Positions 1 through 9,004 of a stretch of 32,956 nucleotides of DNA are shown here, one piece after another. The notes under the pieces are model-generated. The model worked only from the letters and a program-made list of their open reading frames with translations. It did no database searches and was not told the origin of the DNA. The stretch is taken from the NCBI GenBank assembly GCA_023300545.1, contig JALZVT010000025.1:1-32956 (forward strand). Direction: 5' to 3'. Source of the stretch: Pseudomonadales bacterium (GTDB lineage: Bacteria > Pseudomonadota > Gammaproteobacteria > Pseudomonadales > Azotimanducaceae). Each line of letters begins with the position of its first letter. Within the stretch, counting starts at the first letter, position 1. The position numbers were made by a program, and so were the translations under genes.

Positions 1-447
1 GGGCTGATTGCTTACCTGGTCGGCAATGTGGAATTTGCCGACTATTTGCAGATTCCTTATATCGCAGGTGTTGGTGAGCTTGCCGTTTTTTGTGGGGCAC
101 TCATCGGCGCAGGTCTTGGCTTTCTTTGGTTTAATACCTATCCGGCTCAGGTGTTTATGGGCGACATCGGTGCGCTTGCGCTTGGTGCGGCCCTTGGCGT
201 GGTTGCCGTTATGGTCCGGCACGAAATTGTACTGTTCATTATGGGCGGTCTGTTTGTGCTTGAGGTGGTGTCAGTTATTTTGCAGGTCGCTTCATTCAAG
301 CTGACCGGCAAGCGCATTTTCAAAATGGCCCCCATACACCATCACTTTGAATTGATGGGTTGGCCCGAGCCCCGCGTTATTGTGCGGTTCTGGATTATTA
401 CGCTTGTGTTGGTGCTAGCCGGCCTATCTACGTTGAAGCTGCGCTGA
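1..447 (+). CDS. mraY: Phospho-N-acetylmuramoyl-pentapeptide transferase MraY, C-terminal part (5' end outside window)
   Basis: The reading frame is open from the first base and ends at TGA 445-447, giving about 148 C-terminal residues of an integral membrane enzyme. MraY transfers phospho-MurNAc-pentapeptide from UDP to undecaprenyl phosphate, forming lipid I on the inner face of the cytoplasmic membrane. Visible family signatures are [18 protein letters not shown], which carries the conserved aspartate of the active site, and the late [13 protein letters not shown] block with its histidine triplet. Several hydrophobic stretches alternate with short loops, ending in a last membrane helix and LSTLKLR. 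The stop codon overlaps the murD start by one base (TGATG), so the two are translationally linked in the dcw operon. The N-terminal half, including the first aspartates, lies upstream of the window. Confidence 0.96.
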   Translation, partial: GLIAYLVGNVEFADYLQIPYIAGVGELAVFCGALIGAGLGFLWFNTYPAQVFMGDIGALALGAALGVVAVMVRHEIVLFIMGGLFVLEVVSVILQVASFKLTGKRIFKMAPIHHHFELMGWPEPRVIVRFWIITLVLVLAGLSTLKLR

Positions 448-1838
448 TGGTGGTGGCCGCTTCCAAATTCACCACGGCGGTTGTCGGATTGGGCCTCACT
501 GGGCTATCTGTTCTGCGGCATCTGCACGCGAGCGATCACTTGGTGGTGATAGACAGTCGCGAACAACCAGCGAACTTGGCGGATGCGCGGCGTGAGTTTC
601 CGCAGGCGCAATTTTTTATTGGTGCGCAAAGTTCTGCAGCGCAACGCTGGCATAAGGTTGATCGCGTCGTGGTCAGCCCAGGCATTGCTCCTGAGGATCC
701 GCTTCTGGCTGGTAGCGAAAACCTGCCAACACTCAGTGACATCGATCTTTTTGCGGCGTCTGCTAATGCGCCAGTCATTGGAATTACTGGTACCAACGGC
801 AAAAGCACAGTGACCGCATTAGTGGGTCATCTGTTGCGAGAACTTGGCTTGAACGTGGGTGTTGGCGGTAACCTTGGAGAGCCTGCGCTGGACTTGTTGC
901 AAGCAGACACTGATGTGTACGTGCTTGAGCTGTCGAGTTTTCAGATAGAGCACTCCGGTGAGCTGTCATTTGCTGTGGCCACGGTTTTGAACTTGAGCGT
1001 CGACCACCTCGACCGGCATGGCAGCATGGCGAGTTACGGAGCGATCAAGCGACAGATATATGCCGCAGCCGATGTTTGCGTTGTGAACGCGGATGATTCC
1101 CAGACTCAGATACAGGGCCAGACCCAAGTCCAGGTCAATGCTGCCGCTCAGTCTGTGTCATTTGGTAAAGCGGCCACTGCGCAATGGGCACTTGGGGACA
1201 ATTCCAAACTGTTGTATCAGGGCAAGTGCTTTGCGGAAGCGGGTGATTTTGCCATTACTGGCCAGCACAATTTGTTGAACGCGCTAGCTGCACTTGCGCT
1301 GGTTGTTTCTGCCGCAGCAGTGCTGCCAGCATTGCCCGCTTTTGCTGGCAATGAACCTCGCTACGTTGCTGCAGCATCAGGGTTTACGGGGCTAGAGCAT
1401 CGTGCGGAGTTTATCCGTGAGTTGGCTGGCGTGCGTTATGTGAACGATTCAAAAGCCACCAATGTCGGCGCCTGCGCCGCTGCACTTGCGGGCTTCCCCG
1501 TTAGGTGTAGCGGTCAAGACCATGCGCCTGGCGTTATTCTACTTGCCGGTGGGCAGGGCAAAGGCGCTGATTTTGCGCCGCTAGGTTCTGCGGCTGCTGG
1601 CCGAGTTAAAGCCGCCTTGGTGTTTGGTGAAGACGCCAGCTTGCTTGCGACGGCGCTTCGCGAACACACAACCGTTGAAGCAAGCCCTACGCTTGAGGCT
1701 GCAGTTGAACGAGCTCGAAATATTGCACGAGCTGGCGACACCGTATTGCTGGCGCCGGCCTGCGCAAGCTTTGATATGTTTTCGAGTTTCATGGCGCGTG
1801 GCGATCGTTTTCGTGAGCTCGTGGAGGCGTTCGCATGA
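447..1838 (+). CDS. murD: UDP-N-acetylmuramoyl-L-alanine--D-glutamate ligase MurD
   Basis: The product is about 463 residues, usual for MurD, a cytoplasmic Mur ligase that adds D-glutamate to UDP-MurNAc-L-Ala with ATP. An N-terminal Rossmann-like UDP-binding domain starts with AVVGLGLTGLSVL. The ATP-binding loop GITGTNGKST lies around residues 113-122, followed by LELSSFQ and NLSVDHLDRH, which contain Mg/ATP-binding residues. The C-terminal domain has YVNDSKATN and LLAGGQGKG, both typical of MurD rather than MurC, E or F. I chose ATG 447 because it overlaps the mraY stop and the protein then begins just before the Rossmann motif; a longer frame exists upstream inside mraY but would add non-family sequence. 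It overlaps ftsW by four bases (ATGA). A somewhat long linker rich in Ala/Val lies near residues 295-315. Confidence 0.96.
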   Translation: MVVAASKFTTAVVGLGLTGLSVLRHLHASDHLVVIDSREQPANLADARREFPQAQFFIGAQSSAAQRWHKVDRVVVSPGIAPEDPLLAGSENLPTLSDIDLFAASANAPVIGITGTNGKSTVTALVGHLLRELGLNVGVGGNLGEPALDLLQADTDVYVLELSSFQIEHSGELSFAVATVLNLSVDHLDRHGSMASYGAIKRQIYAAADVCVVNADDSQTQIQGQTQVQVNAAAQSVSFGKAATAQWALGDNSKLLYQGKCFAEAGDFAITGQHNLLNALAALALVVSAAAVLPALPAFAGNEPRYVAAASGFTGLEHRAEFIRELAGVRYVNDSKATNVGACAAALAGFPVRCSGQDHAPGVILLAGGQGKGADFAPLGSAAAGRVKAALVFGEDASLLATALREHTTVEASPTLEAAVERARNIARAGDTVLLAPACASFDMFSSFMARGDRFRELVEAFA

Positions 1839-3004
1839 CCGCTTTAGGGCGCCTAGATCCGATAACCATCTTGCTGTGGTTTGCACTGTTGACCTTCGGC
1901 TGGGTGATGATCGGTAGTGCGACTATGGTTGGGTTGCCTAATGCGCCTCTTGGAAACCTATTTACTCACGGTGCCTATTTAGCGGTTGGCATAGCCGGGT
2001 TTTGTGTTGCTTTGTTGGTGCCGCTTGACTGGTTGCAAGGTCTGCATCGGGTCGCGCTGCTCGTTGCTCTCGCGCTGTGTATTGTTGTTTTGTTGCCTGG
2101 TATCGGCCATACCGTAAATGGCGCACAGCGCTGGATTCGTCTTGGCGGATTTACGTTGCAGGCGTCTGAGTTTGCGAAGCCGCTGCTGTTACTTTATTTG
2201 GCGGGCTATCTCGCACGGCCGCCTGCGATACCCAAAGGTCGCGGCAAAAAAGCCCTTGCTGATAGCGCTCAGGCGAACATGGTCAAGCTGTTGCCGGCTG
2301 CGCTGGCGGTTACCAGCCTTGGTGCGCTGTTGTTGTTGCAACCCGATTTTGGCGCCACGGTCGTATTGGCGGTCATGACGATTGGCATGCTGTTTGTTGC
2401 GGGCACGCGCATGGGCTACTTCATTTTACTGGTGTTTGCGGCGGCGGCGGTGCTGGCGCTTTTGATAGTCGTGCAACCCTACCGATGGAACCGGCTGGTC
2501 GCATTTAGCGATCCGTGGAGTCACGCGTTTGGGGGTGGTTATCAACTCACTCAGGCGCTCATCGGGTTTGGCCGCGGTGACTGGTTTGGGCTGGGTTTGG
2601 GTGAGGGTGTGCAGAAACTGTTCTATCTGCCCGAGGCGCACAACGATTTCATATTGGCTGTCATTGCCGAAGAGCTTGGCATTGTTGGTGTTCTTGCTGT
2701 TCTAGGTTTGCTGCTGCTGGTTGTGTATCGCGCACTTGCCAGTGGTCGTCGAGCGTTGAAGGCCGGGTTGCCATTTGCGGGCTACCTTTGTTACGGCGTT
2801 GGTCTGTTGTTTGGTGTGCAGGTGCTATTTAACGCCGGCGTGAACACCGGGCTACTACCAACCAAAGGGCTAACACTGCCATTTATCAGCTACGGCGGTA
2901 ACAGTTTGCTGGTGTGCTGTGCATTGCTTGGTTTGGTTGCTCGAGCCGATATTGAAGTGGCAATTGCCGCAGAACCGCGGAGGCGAACACGTGGCCACTC
3001 CTAA
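1835..3004 (+). CDS. ftsW: Lipid II polymerase FtsW (SEDS family)
   Basis: This 389-residue polytopic membrane protein belongs to the SEDS family (FtsW/RodA/SpoVE), the peptidoglycan glycosyltransferases that work with class B penicillin-binding proteins at the septum. Family features in order are an N-terminal membrane helix with WVMIGSATM, the loop [32 protein letters not shown], the large periplasmic loop with [47 protein letters not shown] (positions about 2537-2680), and [12 protein letters not shown] near the end. The start ATG 1835 has a GGAGG Shine-Dalgarno seven bases upstream inside murD. Its dcw position favours FtsW over RodA. The last 14 bases overlap murC; in most gammaproteobacteria murG would stand between them, but there is no space here. 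Confidence 0.96.
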   Translation: MTALGRLDPITILLWFALLTFGWVMIGSATMVGLPNAPLGNLFTHGAYLAVGIAGFCVALLVPLDWLQGLHRVALLVALALCIVVLLPGIGHTVNGAQRWIRLGGFTLQASEFAKPLLLLYLAGYLARPPAIPKGRGKKALADSAQANMVKLLPAALAVTSLGALLLLQPDFGATVVLAVMTIGMLFVAGTRMGYFILLVFAAAAVLALLIVVQPYRWNRLVAFSDPWSHAFGGGYQLTQALIGFGRGDWFGLGLGEGVQKLFYLPEAHNDFILAVIAEELGIVGVLAVLGLLLLVVYRALASGRRALKAGLPFAGYLCYGVGLLFGVQVLFNAGVNTGLLPTKGLTLPFISYGGNSLLVCCALLGLVARADIEVAIAAEPRRRTRGHS

Positions 3005-4502
3005 CCCCTTTGTGCACAGTATTCCCGAGATGGGCCGAGTGCGGCGCATTCACTTTATTGGTGTCGGTGGTGCGGGTATGTCCGGTATTGCTGAAGTGCT
3101 GGCAAACCAGGGCTATGAAGTGAGTGGTTCTGACATGAATCGCTCGCATAGCACCGACCGATTGCAAGGTAAGGGCGTTACCGTAAAGTTTGTCCACTCA
3201 GCGCAGAATGTTGCGGGCTGCGACGTTGTTGTTGTGTCTAGTGCCATTGCCAAGGATAACCCTGAGCTTGTTGAAGCCCATGCGCGGCGCTTACCGGTTG
3301 TTGCGCGAGCCGAAATGCTTGGCGAGTTGATGCGCTATCGCCACGGCATTGCGGTGGCCGGTACCCACGGGAAGACCACCACAACCAGCCTTACCACGGC
3401 CATTTTTCGAGCGGCTGAGTTAAACCCGACCTTTGTTATTGGCGGCCTGCTGAATGCTACCGGGAGTAACGCAGAGCTGGGTGATAGCCGCTTCATGATT
3501 GCCGAAGCGGACGAATCGGATGCGTCGTTTTTGCACTTGCAGCCAATGGTTGCCGTGATTACCAATATCGACGAAGACCACATGTCGACCTACGGCAACG
3601 ATTACGAGCGATTGAAATCAACCTTTGTTGAGTTTGTTCATCGCCTGCCGTTTTATGGCACTGCGGTGCTCTGCACTGATGACGAAGACGTACGTGAAAT
3701 ACTGCCGCGACTGTCTCGGCCAAACGTGACCTATGGGATTGCGTCAGCAGATGGTGGTCCTCGCGAAACGCCAGACTTTCTTGCCAGCGACATTCACATG
3801 GATGGTCATCGTTGGACCTTTCGGGTGGCTCGACCTGCGCCGCATCGCGAGCTGTCGGTGCAGCTAAATTTGCCGGGCCGACACAACGTGCAAAATGCGC
3901 TTGCAGCGATTGCAGTGGCGACTATCGAGGGCGTTGATGACGCCGCAATTCTTGCCGGGCTACGTAATTTTCAGGGTGTTGGTCGCCGCTTTCAGGTGGT
4001 CGATAACGCGTTAGTAGGGGATGCCGAGGTCACCTTAGTGGATGACTACGGACATCACCCGACAGAGGTTGCGAGTGTCGTTGCAACGGCGCGTCAGGTT
4101 TGGCCTGGGCGACGTTTGGTGATGGCCTACCAGCCACACCGCTTCACGCGAACCCGCGATCTGTATGACGACTTTGTGCGCGTGCTATCAGAGGTTGATG
4201 TGTTGGTCATGCTGGAGGTTTACTCCGCTGGCGAAGATCGGATCAGTGGTGCTGACGGTAAAGCGTTGTGCCAAGGCATTCGCAGTCGCGGTGCGGTGAA
4301 TCCTCAGTTTGTTCAGTCACCCCAAGAAGCGTTGCAAATGCTGCCGTCTATTGTTTTGCCGGGCGACGTTGTGCTGGTACAGGGCGCTGGCAACGTCAAC
4401 CAGATATCGCAGCAACTCGCCCAGAAGCTTGTTCCTGCGTCGTCACGCAAAGACTTGCAGGCAACTGCGACAAAGGGAGGTGGCTCAGATGGCGAAGCGT
4501 AA
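2991..4502 (+). CDS. murC: UDP-N-acetylmuramate--L-alanine ligase MurC
   Basis: About 503 residues. MurC ligates L-alanine to UDP-MurNAc in the cytoplasm, the first amino-acid step of the stem peptide. The N-terminal nucleotide-binding motif [15 protein letters not shown] and the P-loop [11 protein letters not shown] (near residues 122-132) are clear, as are [22 protein letters not shown] and [10 protein letters not shown], which distinguish MurC from MurD. I chose GTG 2991 because a GGAGG motif lies at 2979-2983, seven bases before it, and the protein then starts shortly before the UDP-binding motif. An earlier in-frame ATG would push translation deep into ftsW. The C-terminus carries a low-complexity tail ([11 protein letters not shown]). 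It overlaps ftsW by 14 bases upstream and ftsQ by 14 bases downstream; murB and ddl are missing at the second junction. Confidence 0.95.
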   Translation: MATPNPFVHSIPEMGRVRRIHFIGVGGAGMSGIAEVLANQGYEVSGSDMNRSHSTDRLQGKGVTVKFVHSAQNVAGCDVVVVSSAIAKDNPELVEAHARRLPVVARAEMLGELMRYRHGIAVAGTHGKTTTTSLTTAIFRAAELNPTFVIGGLLNATGSNAELGDSRFMIAEADESDASFLHLQPMVAVITNIDEDHMSTYGNDYERLKSTFVEFVHRLPFYGTAVLCTDDEDVREILPRLSRPNVTYGIASADGGPRETPDFLASDIHMDGHRWTFRVARPAPHRELSVQLNLPGRHNVQNALAAIAVATIEGVDDAAILAGLRNFQGVGRRFQVVDNALVGDAEVTLVDDYGHHPTEVASVVATARQVWPGRRLVMAYQPHRFTRTRDLYDDFVRVLSEVDVLVMLEVYSAGEDRISGADGKALCQGIRSRGAVNPQFVQSPQEALQMLPSIVLPGDVVLVQGAGNVNQISQQLAQKLVPASSRKDLQATATKGGGSDGEA

Positions 4503-5286
4503 AACTACACGTGCCTCCGCTGCTGAAGTGAGCGCCCAGGCAGTAACCCTACGCAGACGTCGCTTCATTGCCGCCGCTGTGGTGATTGCGATTGGTATTG
4601 GTGTGTTCTGGCAGACAGATCGTTGGCTCGACGTGCACGTCAAAAAAATTCAGATTGAGGGTGAGCTCAGCGCATCGGAGCGTGAAGCGGTGACGGCCGC
4701 GATCGCCGGAGCTTTGCAAGATACGGGCGCTGCCGGACTGCACTCACTGTCGTTGACGCAGGTTCAAGATGCGGTATCTGGTTTGTCCTGGGCTGACCGT
4801 GTTAGCGCCCGCAGACGCTGGCCGGAGACGCTAGTTATCAGACTTGTACGGCACTCGGTTGTTGCCCGTTGGGGTGGGGGCGGTTTTGTTGCAACTAATG
4901 GTGAGGTTATTGAGTTAGCAGGTGGTGATACCAATGCCAGTCTGCCGCTCTTAAGCACTCAGCGAGCGAGCAGCGCGCGGGCTATGGAAGTGTTCAGCTT
5001 GCTCAGCGGCACATTCGAGCGAGCTGGATTGCATCTTGCTGCGTTGCAGGAATCCGAGCTTGGTGAGTGGACGGCAGTGCTTGAGAACGGCGTGCAGGTC
5101 GTACTTGGCCGCGATGATCTGGCAGCACGGGCTCAACGTTTTCTGGTTGTGCATGAGCAGGCGTTGCAGAACAGCGAACAAAAAGTCGCAACGGTCGACG
5201 CGCGTTATCACAACGGCCTTGCTGTGCGCTGGCAGGCTGAAATTTCAAATACTTCAAACTCAATTTTGACGGGGGCTCAAAACTAG
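4489..5286 (+). CDS. ftsQ: Cell division protein FtsQ
   Basis: This 265-residue bitopic membrane protein is FtsQ, the divisome scaffold that binds FtsB/FtsL through its periplasmic beta domain. A basic cytoplasmic N-terminus ([10 protein letters not shown]...LRRRRF) is followed by a single membrane helix at about residues 26-43, then a POTRA-like domain starting [14 protein letters not shown] and the FtsQ domain with [20 protein letters not shown], a typical POTRA/FtsQ junction. ATG 4489 has AGGGAGG ending eight bases upstream within murC, which makes this start much better than the upstream in-frame codons. The stop TAG is immediately followed by the ftsA start codon. FtsQ proteins diverge strongly, so the call rests on architecture, the RRRWP motif and position. 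Confidence 0.92.
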   Translation: MAKRKTTRASAAEVSAQAVTLRRRRFIAAAVVIAIGIGVFWQTDRWLDVHVKKIQIEGELSASEREAVTAAIAGALQDTGAAGLHSLSLTQVQDAVSGLSWADRVSARRRWPETLVIRLVRHSVVARWGGGGFVATNGEVIELAGGDTNASLPLLSTQRASSARAMEVFSLLSGTFERAGLHLAALQESELGEWTAVLENGVQVVLGRDDLAARAQRFLVVHEQALQNSEQKVATVDARYHNGLAVRWQAEISNTSNSILTGAQN

Positions 5287-6513
5287 ATGGCATCTGATAT
5301 CGAGCCGCAACGCGTTATTGGTCTCGACATTGGCACCTCGAAAGTGGTTGCCATGGTCGCTGAGACCGGTGTGGATGGCATTCCGGAAATTATCGGCATC
5401 GGGTCATATCCTTCACGTGGTTTGAAGAAAGGCGTGGTGGTGAATATAGAGTCTACGACGCAATCGATTCAGCGCGCCGTGGAAGAGGCCGAGCTGATGG
5501 CTGGGTGTCAGATTGATGCCCTCTATGCAGGCATTGCCGGCAGTCACATTCGTTCTTTGAACTCACATGGCATTGTCGGTATTAGCGACGGTGAGGTTTT
5601 TCCCCAGGACGTTGAACGGGTAATAGACGCGGCTCAGGCGGTTGCTATACCTGCGGATCAAAAAATTCTGCACATCATTCCGCAAGAGTACGTTATTGAT
5701 TCTCAGGAGGACGTGAAAGAGCCGTTGGGTATGTCTGGCGTGCGGCTCGAAGCCAAGGTTCACCTTGTTACCTGTGCCGTGAACGCGGCGCAAAATATTG
5801 AGAAGTGCATTGAGCGCTGCTCTCTAACCGTAAATGACATCATTCTCGAGCAGCTGGCGTCGAGCTACGCGGTGCTGACTGACGACGAGCGCGACCTTGG
5901 CGTGTGTATGGTCGATATCGGCGGCGGCACGACTGACATCGCGGTGTTTACCGATGGCGCTATTCGCCATACCGCTGTGATTCCGATTGCTGGTGACCAG
6001 GTGACCAATGACATTGCGATGGCATTGCGGACGCCAACCGCCAGTGCGGAACAAATAAAAATCAAATACGCCTGTGCGTTGACGCAACTTGCGCGCGCAG
6101 ACGAAAAAATTCTGGTCCCGGGTGTGGGCGACAAACCTCCAAGAGAGTTGTCGCGTCAGGCCTTGGCCGAAGTAGTTGAACCTCGTTACGACGAATTGTT
6201 TGCGCTGATTCAGGCGGAACTGCGTCGCAGCGGGTTCGAAGATCTGCTCGCCGCCGGAATCGTGTTGACCGGAGGGTCATCAAAGATGGAAGGCGTGGTT
6301 GAGCTGGCGGAAGAAATCTTCCATATGCCAGTGAGCCTGGGCATGCCACACAACATAAAAGGCCACGATGACATTGTGCGTAACCCAATTTACGCAACCT
6401 GTGTCGGGCTGGTGTTGTATGGCAAACAAAGAGAGGAGAGCGGGTCAAAGACGACGTCGAAGAAGTCGTCTGGCTTTGGCCGGTTCAGGAAGTGGTTAAG
6501 CGAAAACTTTTGA
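5287..6513 (+). CDS. ftsA: Cell division protein FtsA
   Basis: This 408-residue protein is an actin-like ATPase that tethers FtsZ to the cytoplasmic membrane. The phosphate-1 motif RVIGLDIGTSKVVAMV is at residues 9-24, the SHI motif is present (GIAGSHIRSLNSHGIV, domain 1C region), the phosphate-2 motif is VDIGGGTTDIAVF, and the adenosine motif is GIVLTGGSSKMEG. The C-terminus ends with GRFRKWLSENF, a short amphipathic helix of the kind that binds membrane. Length is close to the E. coli protein. It starts on the base after the ftsQ stop, so translational coupling is likely. The stop codon TGA 6511-6513 lies at the edge of a 12-base sequence repeated in inverted form after ftsZ. Confidence 0.97.
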   Translation: MASDIEPQRVIGLDIGTSKVVAMVAETGVDGIPEIIGIGSYPSRGLKKGVVVNIESTTQSIQRAVEEAELMAGCQIDALYAGIAGSHIRSLNSHGIVGISDGEVFPQDVERVIDAAQAVAIPADQKILHIIPQEYVIDSQEDVKEPLGMSGVRLEAKVHLVTCAVNAAQNIEKCIERCSLTVNDIILEQLASSYAVLTDDERDLGVCMVDIGGGTTDIAVFTDGAIRHTAVIPIAGDQVTNDIAMALRTPTASAEQIKIKYACALTQLARADEKILVPGVGDKPPRELSRQALAEVVEPRYDELFALIQAELRRSGFEDLLAAGIVLTGGSSKMEGVVELAEEIFHMPVSLGMPHNIKGHDDIVRNPIYATCVGLVLYGKQREESGSKTTSKKSSGFGRFRKWLSENF

Positions 6514-6523
6514 TTGGGTCTAA
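6512..6523. repeat. Left arm of a 12-bp inverted repeat flanking ftsZ
   Basis: GATTGGGTCTAA at 6512-6523, in the 24-bp ftsA-ftsZ gap and overlapping the ftsA stop, is the exact reverse complement of TTAGACCCAATC at 7774-7785, just after ftsZ. It ends nine bases before the ftsZ GGAG ribosome-binding site. Function unknown; in an ftsZ transcript the two ends could pair. Confidence 0.8.
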
Positions 6524-6537
6524 TCTAAAACGGAGAA

Positions 6538-7749
6538 ATGGACATGTTTGAACTCGTAGACAGCGCCCCCCAGAGCGCAGTTATCAAAGTGATTGGCGTT
6601 GGCGGCGGTGGCGGCAATGCCGTTCAGCACATGCTGAACCGACACGTTGATGGCGTTGACTTTATTGCGGCCAACACTGACGCCCAGGCGTTGAAAAACT
6701 TGGACGCTAAAACTAACTTGCAGCTTGGTGGCGCGATTACCAAGGGCCTCGGTGCGGGCGCCAACCCAGCCATTGGTCGACAGGCGGCGATGGACGATCG
6801 TGAGCGAATCGCGGAAGTTCTTGCTGGCGCTGACATGGTATTCATTACCGCGGGTATGGGCGGTGGTACGGGTACTGGTGCAGCACCCGTCGTGGCGGAA
6901 ATCGCTCGCGAACTCGATATTCTGACCGTTGCTGTCGTAACGCGACCGTTCTCGTTCGAGAAGCGCGATCGTATTGCTGAAGCTGGTTTGGATGAGCTGC
7001 AGCGTCATGTTGACTCGCTCATCACCATTCCCAACGAAAAGCTGTTGGCTGTTCTTGGCGAGCGCACATCAATGCTGGAAGCATTTGCAGCGGCAAACGA
7101 CGTGCTGCTTGGTGCTGTGCAGGGCATTGCTGACCTGATTATTCGTCCTGGCATGATCAACGTCGACTTTGCGGACGTTCGCACGGTTATGAGCGAAATG
7201 GGTATGGCGATGATGGGCACAGGCACAGCCTGTGGCGAAAACCGCGCTCGTGATGCGGCTGAAGCGGCTGTTCGCAGCCCGCTGCTCGAAGACATCGATC
7301 TGCATGGTGCTCGCGGTATTCTGGTTAACGTTACGGCGGGTCCAGAATTGTCGATTGGTGAATTCTCAGACGTTGGTGACATCGTGGAGAACTTTGCATC
7401 GGATCAGGCAACGGTTGTTGTTGGCACGGTAATCGATCCTGACCTCGGCGAAGACCTGAAAGTAACGGTTGTTGCGACCGGTCTTGGCGGTATTCCGGTG
7501 GCACCAAACGTAGTTGTAGACAACACATCAAACGATGAGTTGATGCGCCAACAGGTTGATTATGCGGCTCTGGAGCGTCCAGCGGTTATGCGTAACCCAA
7601 CGGCCCCACGCGCAGATCACTCTGCGATGACAAGCTCAGCAGCTGCTGCTGCGCAAGCACAGTCACAACCGGGTGTTTCAGTGTCTATCGACACAGACGA
7701 TATGGCGTATCTGGATGTGCCTGCGTTCCTGCGTCGGCAAAATGACTAG
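6538..7749 (+). CDS. ftsZ: Cell division protein FtsZ (tubulin-like GTPase)
   Basis: FtsZ is 403 residues long and polymerises into the Z-ring at midcell. The N-terminal GTPase begins VIKVIGVGGGGGNAVQHM; the tubulin signature GGGTGTGAAP lies at about residues 107-117; NVDFADV and the T7-type loop are present. After the globular core (ending near residue 320) comes a linker rich in Ala, Gln and Ser, and then the conserved C-terminal peptide LDVPAFLRRQ, which binds FtsA and ZipA. ATG 6538 is preceded by CGGAG; a second ATG two codons later is also possible. The gene lies 24 bp after ftsA. It is followed by a hairpin and a terminator-like structure, so this is probably the end of the dcw transcript. 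Confidence 0.98.
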   Translation: MDMFELVDSAPQSAVIKVIGVGGGGGNAVQHMLNRHVDGVDFIAANTDAQALKNLDAKTNLQLGGAITKGLGAGANPAIGRQAAMDDRERIAEVLAGADMVFITAGMGGGTGTGAAPVVAEIARELDILTVAVVTRPFSFEKRDRIAEAGLDELQRHVDSLITIPNEKLLAVLGERTSMLEAFAAANDVLLGAVQGIADLIIRPGMINVDFADVRTVMSEMGMAMMGTGTACGENRARDAAEAAVRSPLLEDIDLHGARGILVNVTAGPELSIGEFSDVGDIVENFASDQATVVVGTVIDPDLGEDLKVTVVATGLGGIPVAPNVVVDNTSNDELMRQQVDYAALERPAVMRNPTAPRADHSAMTSSAAAAAQAQSQPGVSVSIDTDDMAYLDVPAFLRRQND

Positions 7750-7762
7750 GAAGAACGACTAA

Positions 7763-7798
7763 GACGGTTTGATTTAGACCCAATCTAGTAAAACCGTC
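7763..7798 (+). other. Stem-loop after ftsZ containing the right arm of the flanking repeat
   Basis: GACGGTTT at 7763-7770 pairs perfectly with AAACCGTC at 7791-7798. Inside the 20-base loop a smaller stem TAGA/TCTA (7775-7778 and 7784-7787) can form. The loop carries TTAGACCCAATC (7774-7785), the complement of the sequence just upstream of ftsZ. There is no T-run after the stem, so it is not a typical intrinsic terminator; it may protect the 3' end or take part in pairing. Confidence 0.6.
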
Positions 7799-7848
7799 GA
7801 CCCGTTCTCTGTTTGCCAGCGGAATGACCCGCTAGACTGTGGTTGGGA

Positions 7849-7887
7849 GTCTCTGTGCCGCGCTTGTTAGGCTGCGCAGAGGCTTTT
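7849..7887 (+). terminator. Probable intrinsic terminator between ftsZ and lpxC
   Basis: GTCTCTGTGC at 7849-7858 can pair over ten bases (two G-U) with GCGCAGAGGC at 7874-7883, and the stem is followed directly by TTTT. The loop is long (15 bases). It lies about 100 bp after ftsZ and 107 bp before the lpxC start, so lpxC probably has its own promoter in 7888-7993, although I cannot identify convincing -35/-10 boxes there. Confidence 0.5.
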
Positions 7888-7993
7888 ATCAACGGTTGTG
7901 AAACCGGTGGTTTGCGCAGGCATTGAAAGCCAGGCGCATATCGCAGGTTTCTTGGTGAATATCCGGCCTCATGGCCGAAAGGAACTCCTGGCA

Positions 7994-9004
7994 ATGACGC
8001 CTGTGGCCGCGCAGAAGATTGCGCAGACAACATTGAAGAATTCGGTCCGCGCCTCTGGCGTTGGCCTGCATTCTGGGCAGCAGATTAATCTGCGCCTATC
8101 CCCAGCGTTGCCGGGTACCGGCATCCGTTTTTGTCGTACCGATATCGCCCCAGCCAGCTCCCGCACAATTCGGGCAACTGCCCAGCACGTCGTGGCAACC
8201 GCCATGTCGACTACTCTTGCCGAGGGTGACGCCTGTGTGGGCACCGTCGAGCACCTCATGGCCGCGTTTGCAGGTTCTGGCATAGATAACGCATTAGTAG
8301 AAGTAGATGCACCAGAGTTACCCATCATGGATGGCAGTGCAGCGCCGTTTCTGTTTCTGCTGCAATCGGCAGGTATAGCGACGCAATCGGTGCCGCGCCA
8401 GTACCTGCGTATCCGCAAACAAATTCGCTATACCGAGGGTGATGTATCAGTCCAGCTCGAGCCCTACGAGGGCTTTCGCATTGGTTACACGCTGATGTAC
8501 GACCACCCCGTGTTTCGTGCCCACAATAAATCAGCGGTTGTTGATTTCCCGGGCGTTCCTGGCAGCGGCTACAGTGATCCCGCTTTGGGTAACGCAGAAC
8601 AGCAACCAGTGGCGACAACGGGCAACAGTTTCAGAACGATTTTTGAGCGTGAGATCAGCCGTGCGCGCACCTTCGGCTTTATGGCAGATCTTGAACGCCT
8701 GCAGGAGATGAACCTTGCGCGCGGCGGCAGCCTGGATAATGCAGTGGTGGTTGATGAGACCGGCATCCTCAACGCCGGCGGCCTGCGATCTGATGATGAG
8801 TTTGTGAAGCACAAGATATTGGATGCTCTTGGCGATCTGTATCTGCTGGGCTACCCCATCATTGGCGCGTTTACCGGGCACAAATCTGGCCACCGGGCCA
8901 ACAATCAACTGGCGCGCATGCTGCTCTCAGAGCCCTCGGCTTATGAGTTGGTGTCTTTTGCTGGTGATGAATTGGTGGACAGGGTTACAGACGCGGCGGT
9001 CTGA
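7994..9004 (+). CDS. lpxC: UDP-3-O-acyl-N-acetylglucosamine deacetylase LpxC
   Basis: LpxC is a cytoplasmic zinc deacetylase performing the committed step of lipid A synthesis. The protein is 336 residues, longer than the roughly 305 of E. coli; part of the excess is a longer loop between VVDFPG and the helix FEREISRARTFGF (about residues 180-215). N-terminal TLKNSVRASGVGLHSG is typical. EHLMAAF gives Glu86 and zinc ligand His87; HKILDALGD gives His273 and Asp277; GHKSGH gives the catalytic His300. I chose ATG 7994, with AAAGGA upstream, because it places the start a few residues before the conserved TLKN; an in-frame upstream extension to 7898 has no family similarity. The 3' end overlaps the opposite-strand dciA gene by 64 bp. 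The lpxC position after ftsZ is conserved in gammaproteobacteria. Confidence 0.96.
   Translation: MTPVAAQKIAQTTLKNSVRASGVGLHSGQQINLRLSPALPGTGIRFCRTDIAPASSRTIRATAQHVVATAMSTTLAEGDACVGTVEHLMAAFAGSGIDNALVEVDAPELPIMDGSAAPFLFLLQSAGIATQSVPRQYLRIRKQIRYTEGDVSVQLEPYEGFRIGYTLMYDHPVFRAHNKSAVVDFPGVPGSGYSDPALGNAEQQPVATTGNSFRTIFEREISRARTFGFMADLERLQEMNLARGGSLDNAVVVDETGILNAGGLRSDDEFVKHKILDALGDLYLLGYPIIGAFTGHKSGHRANNQLARMLLSEPSAYELVSFAGDELVDRVTDAAV

Noticed and set aside
7888-7993. Promoter for lpxC (TTGAAA at 7923 or TTGCGC at 7912)
   Set aside because: No matching -10 box at a proper distance; a promoter is expected here but I could not support a location.
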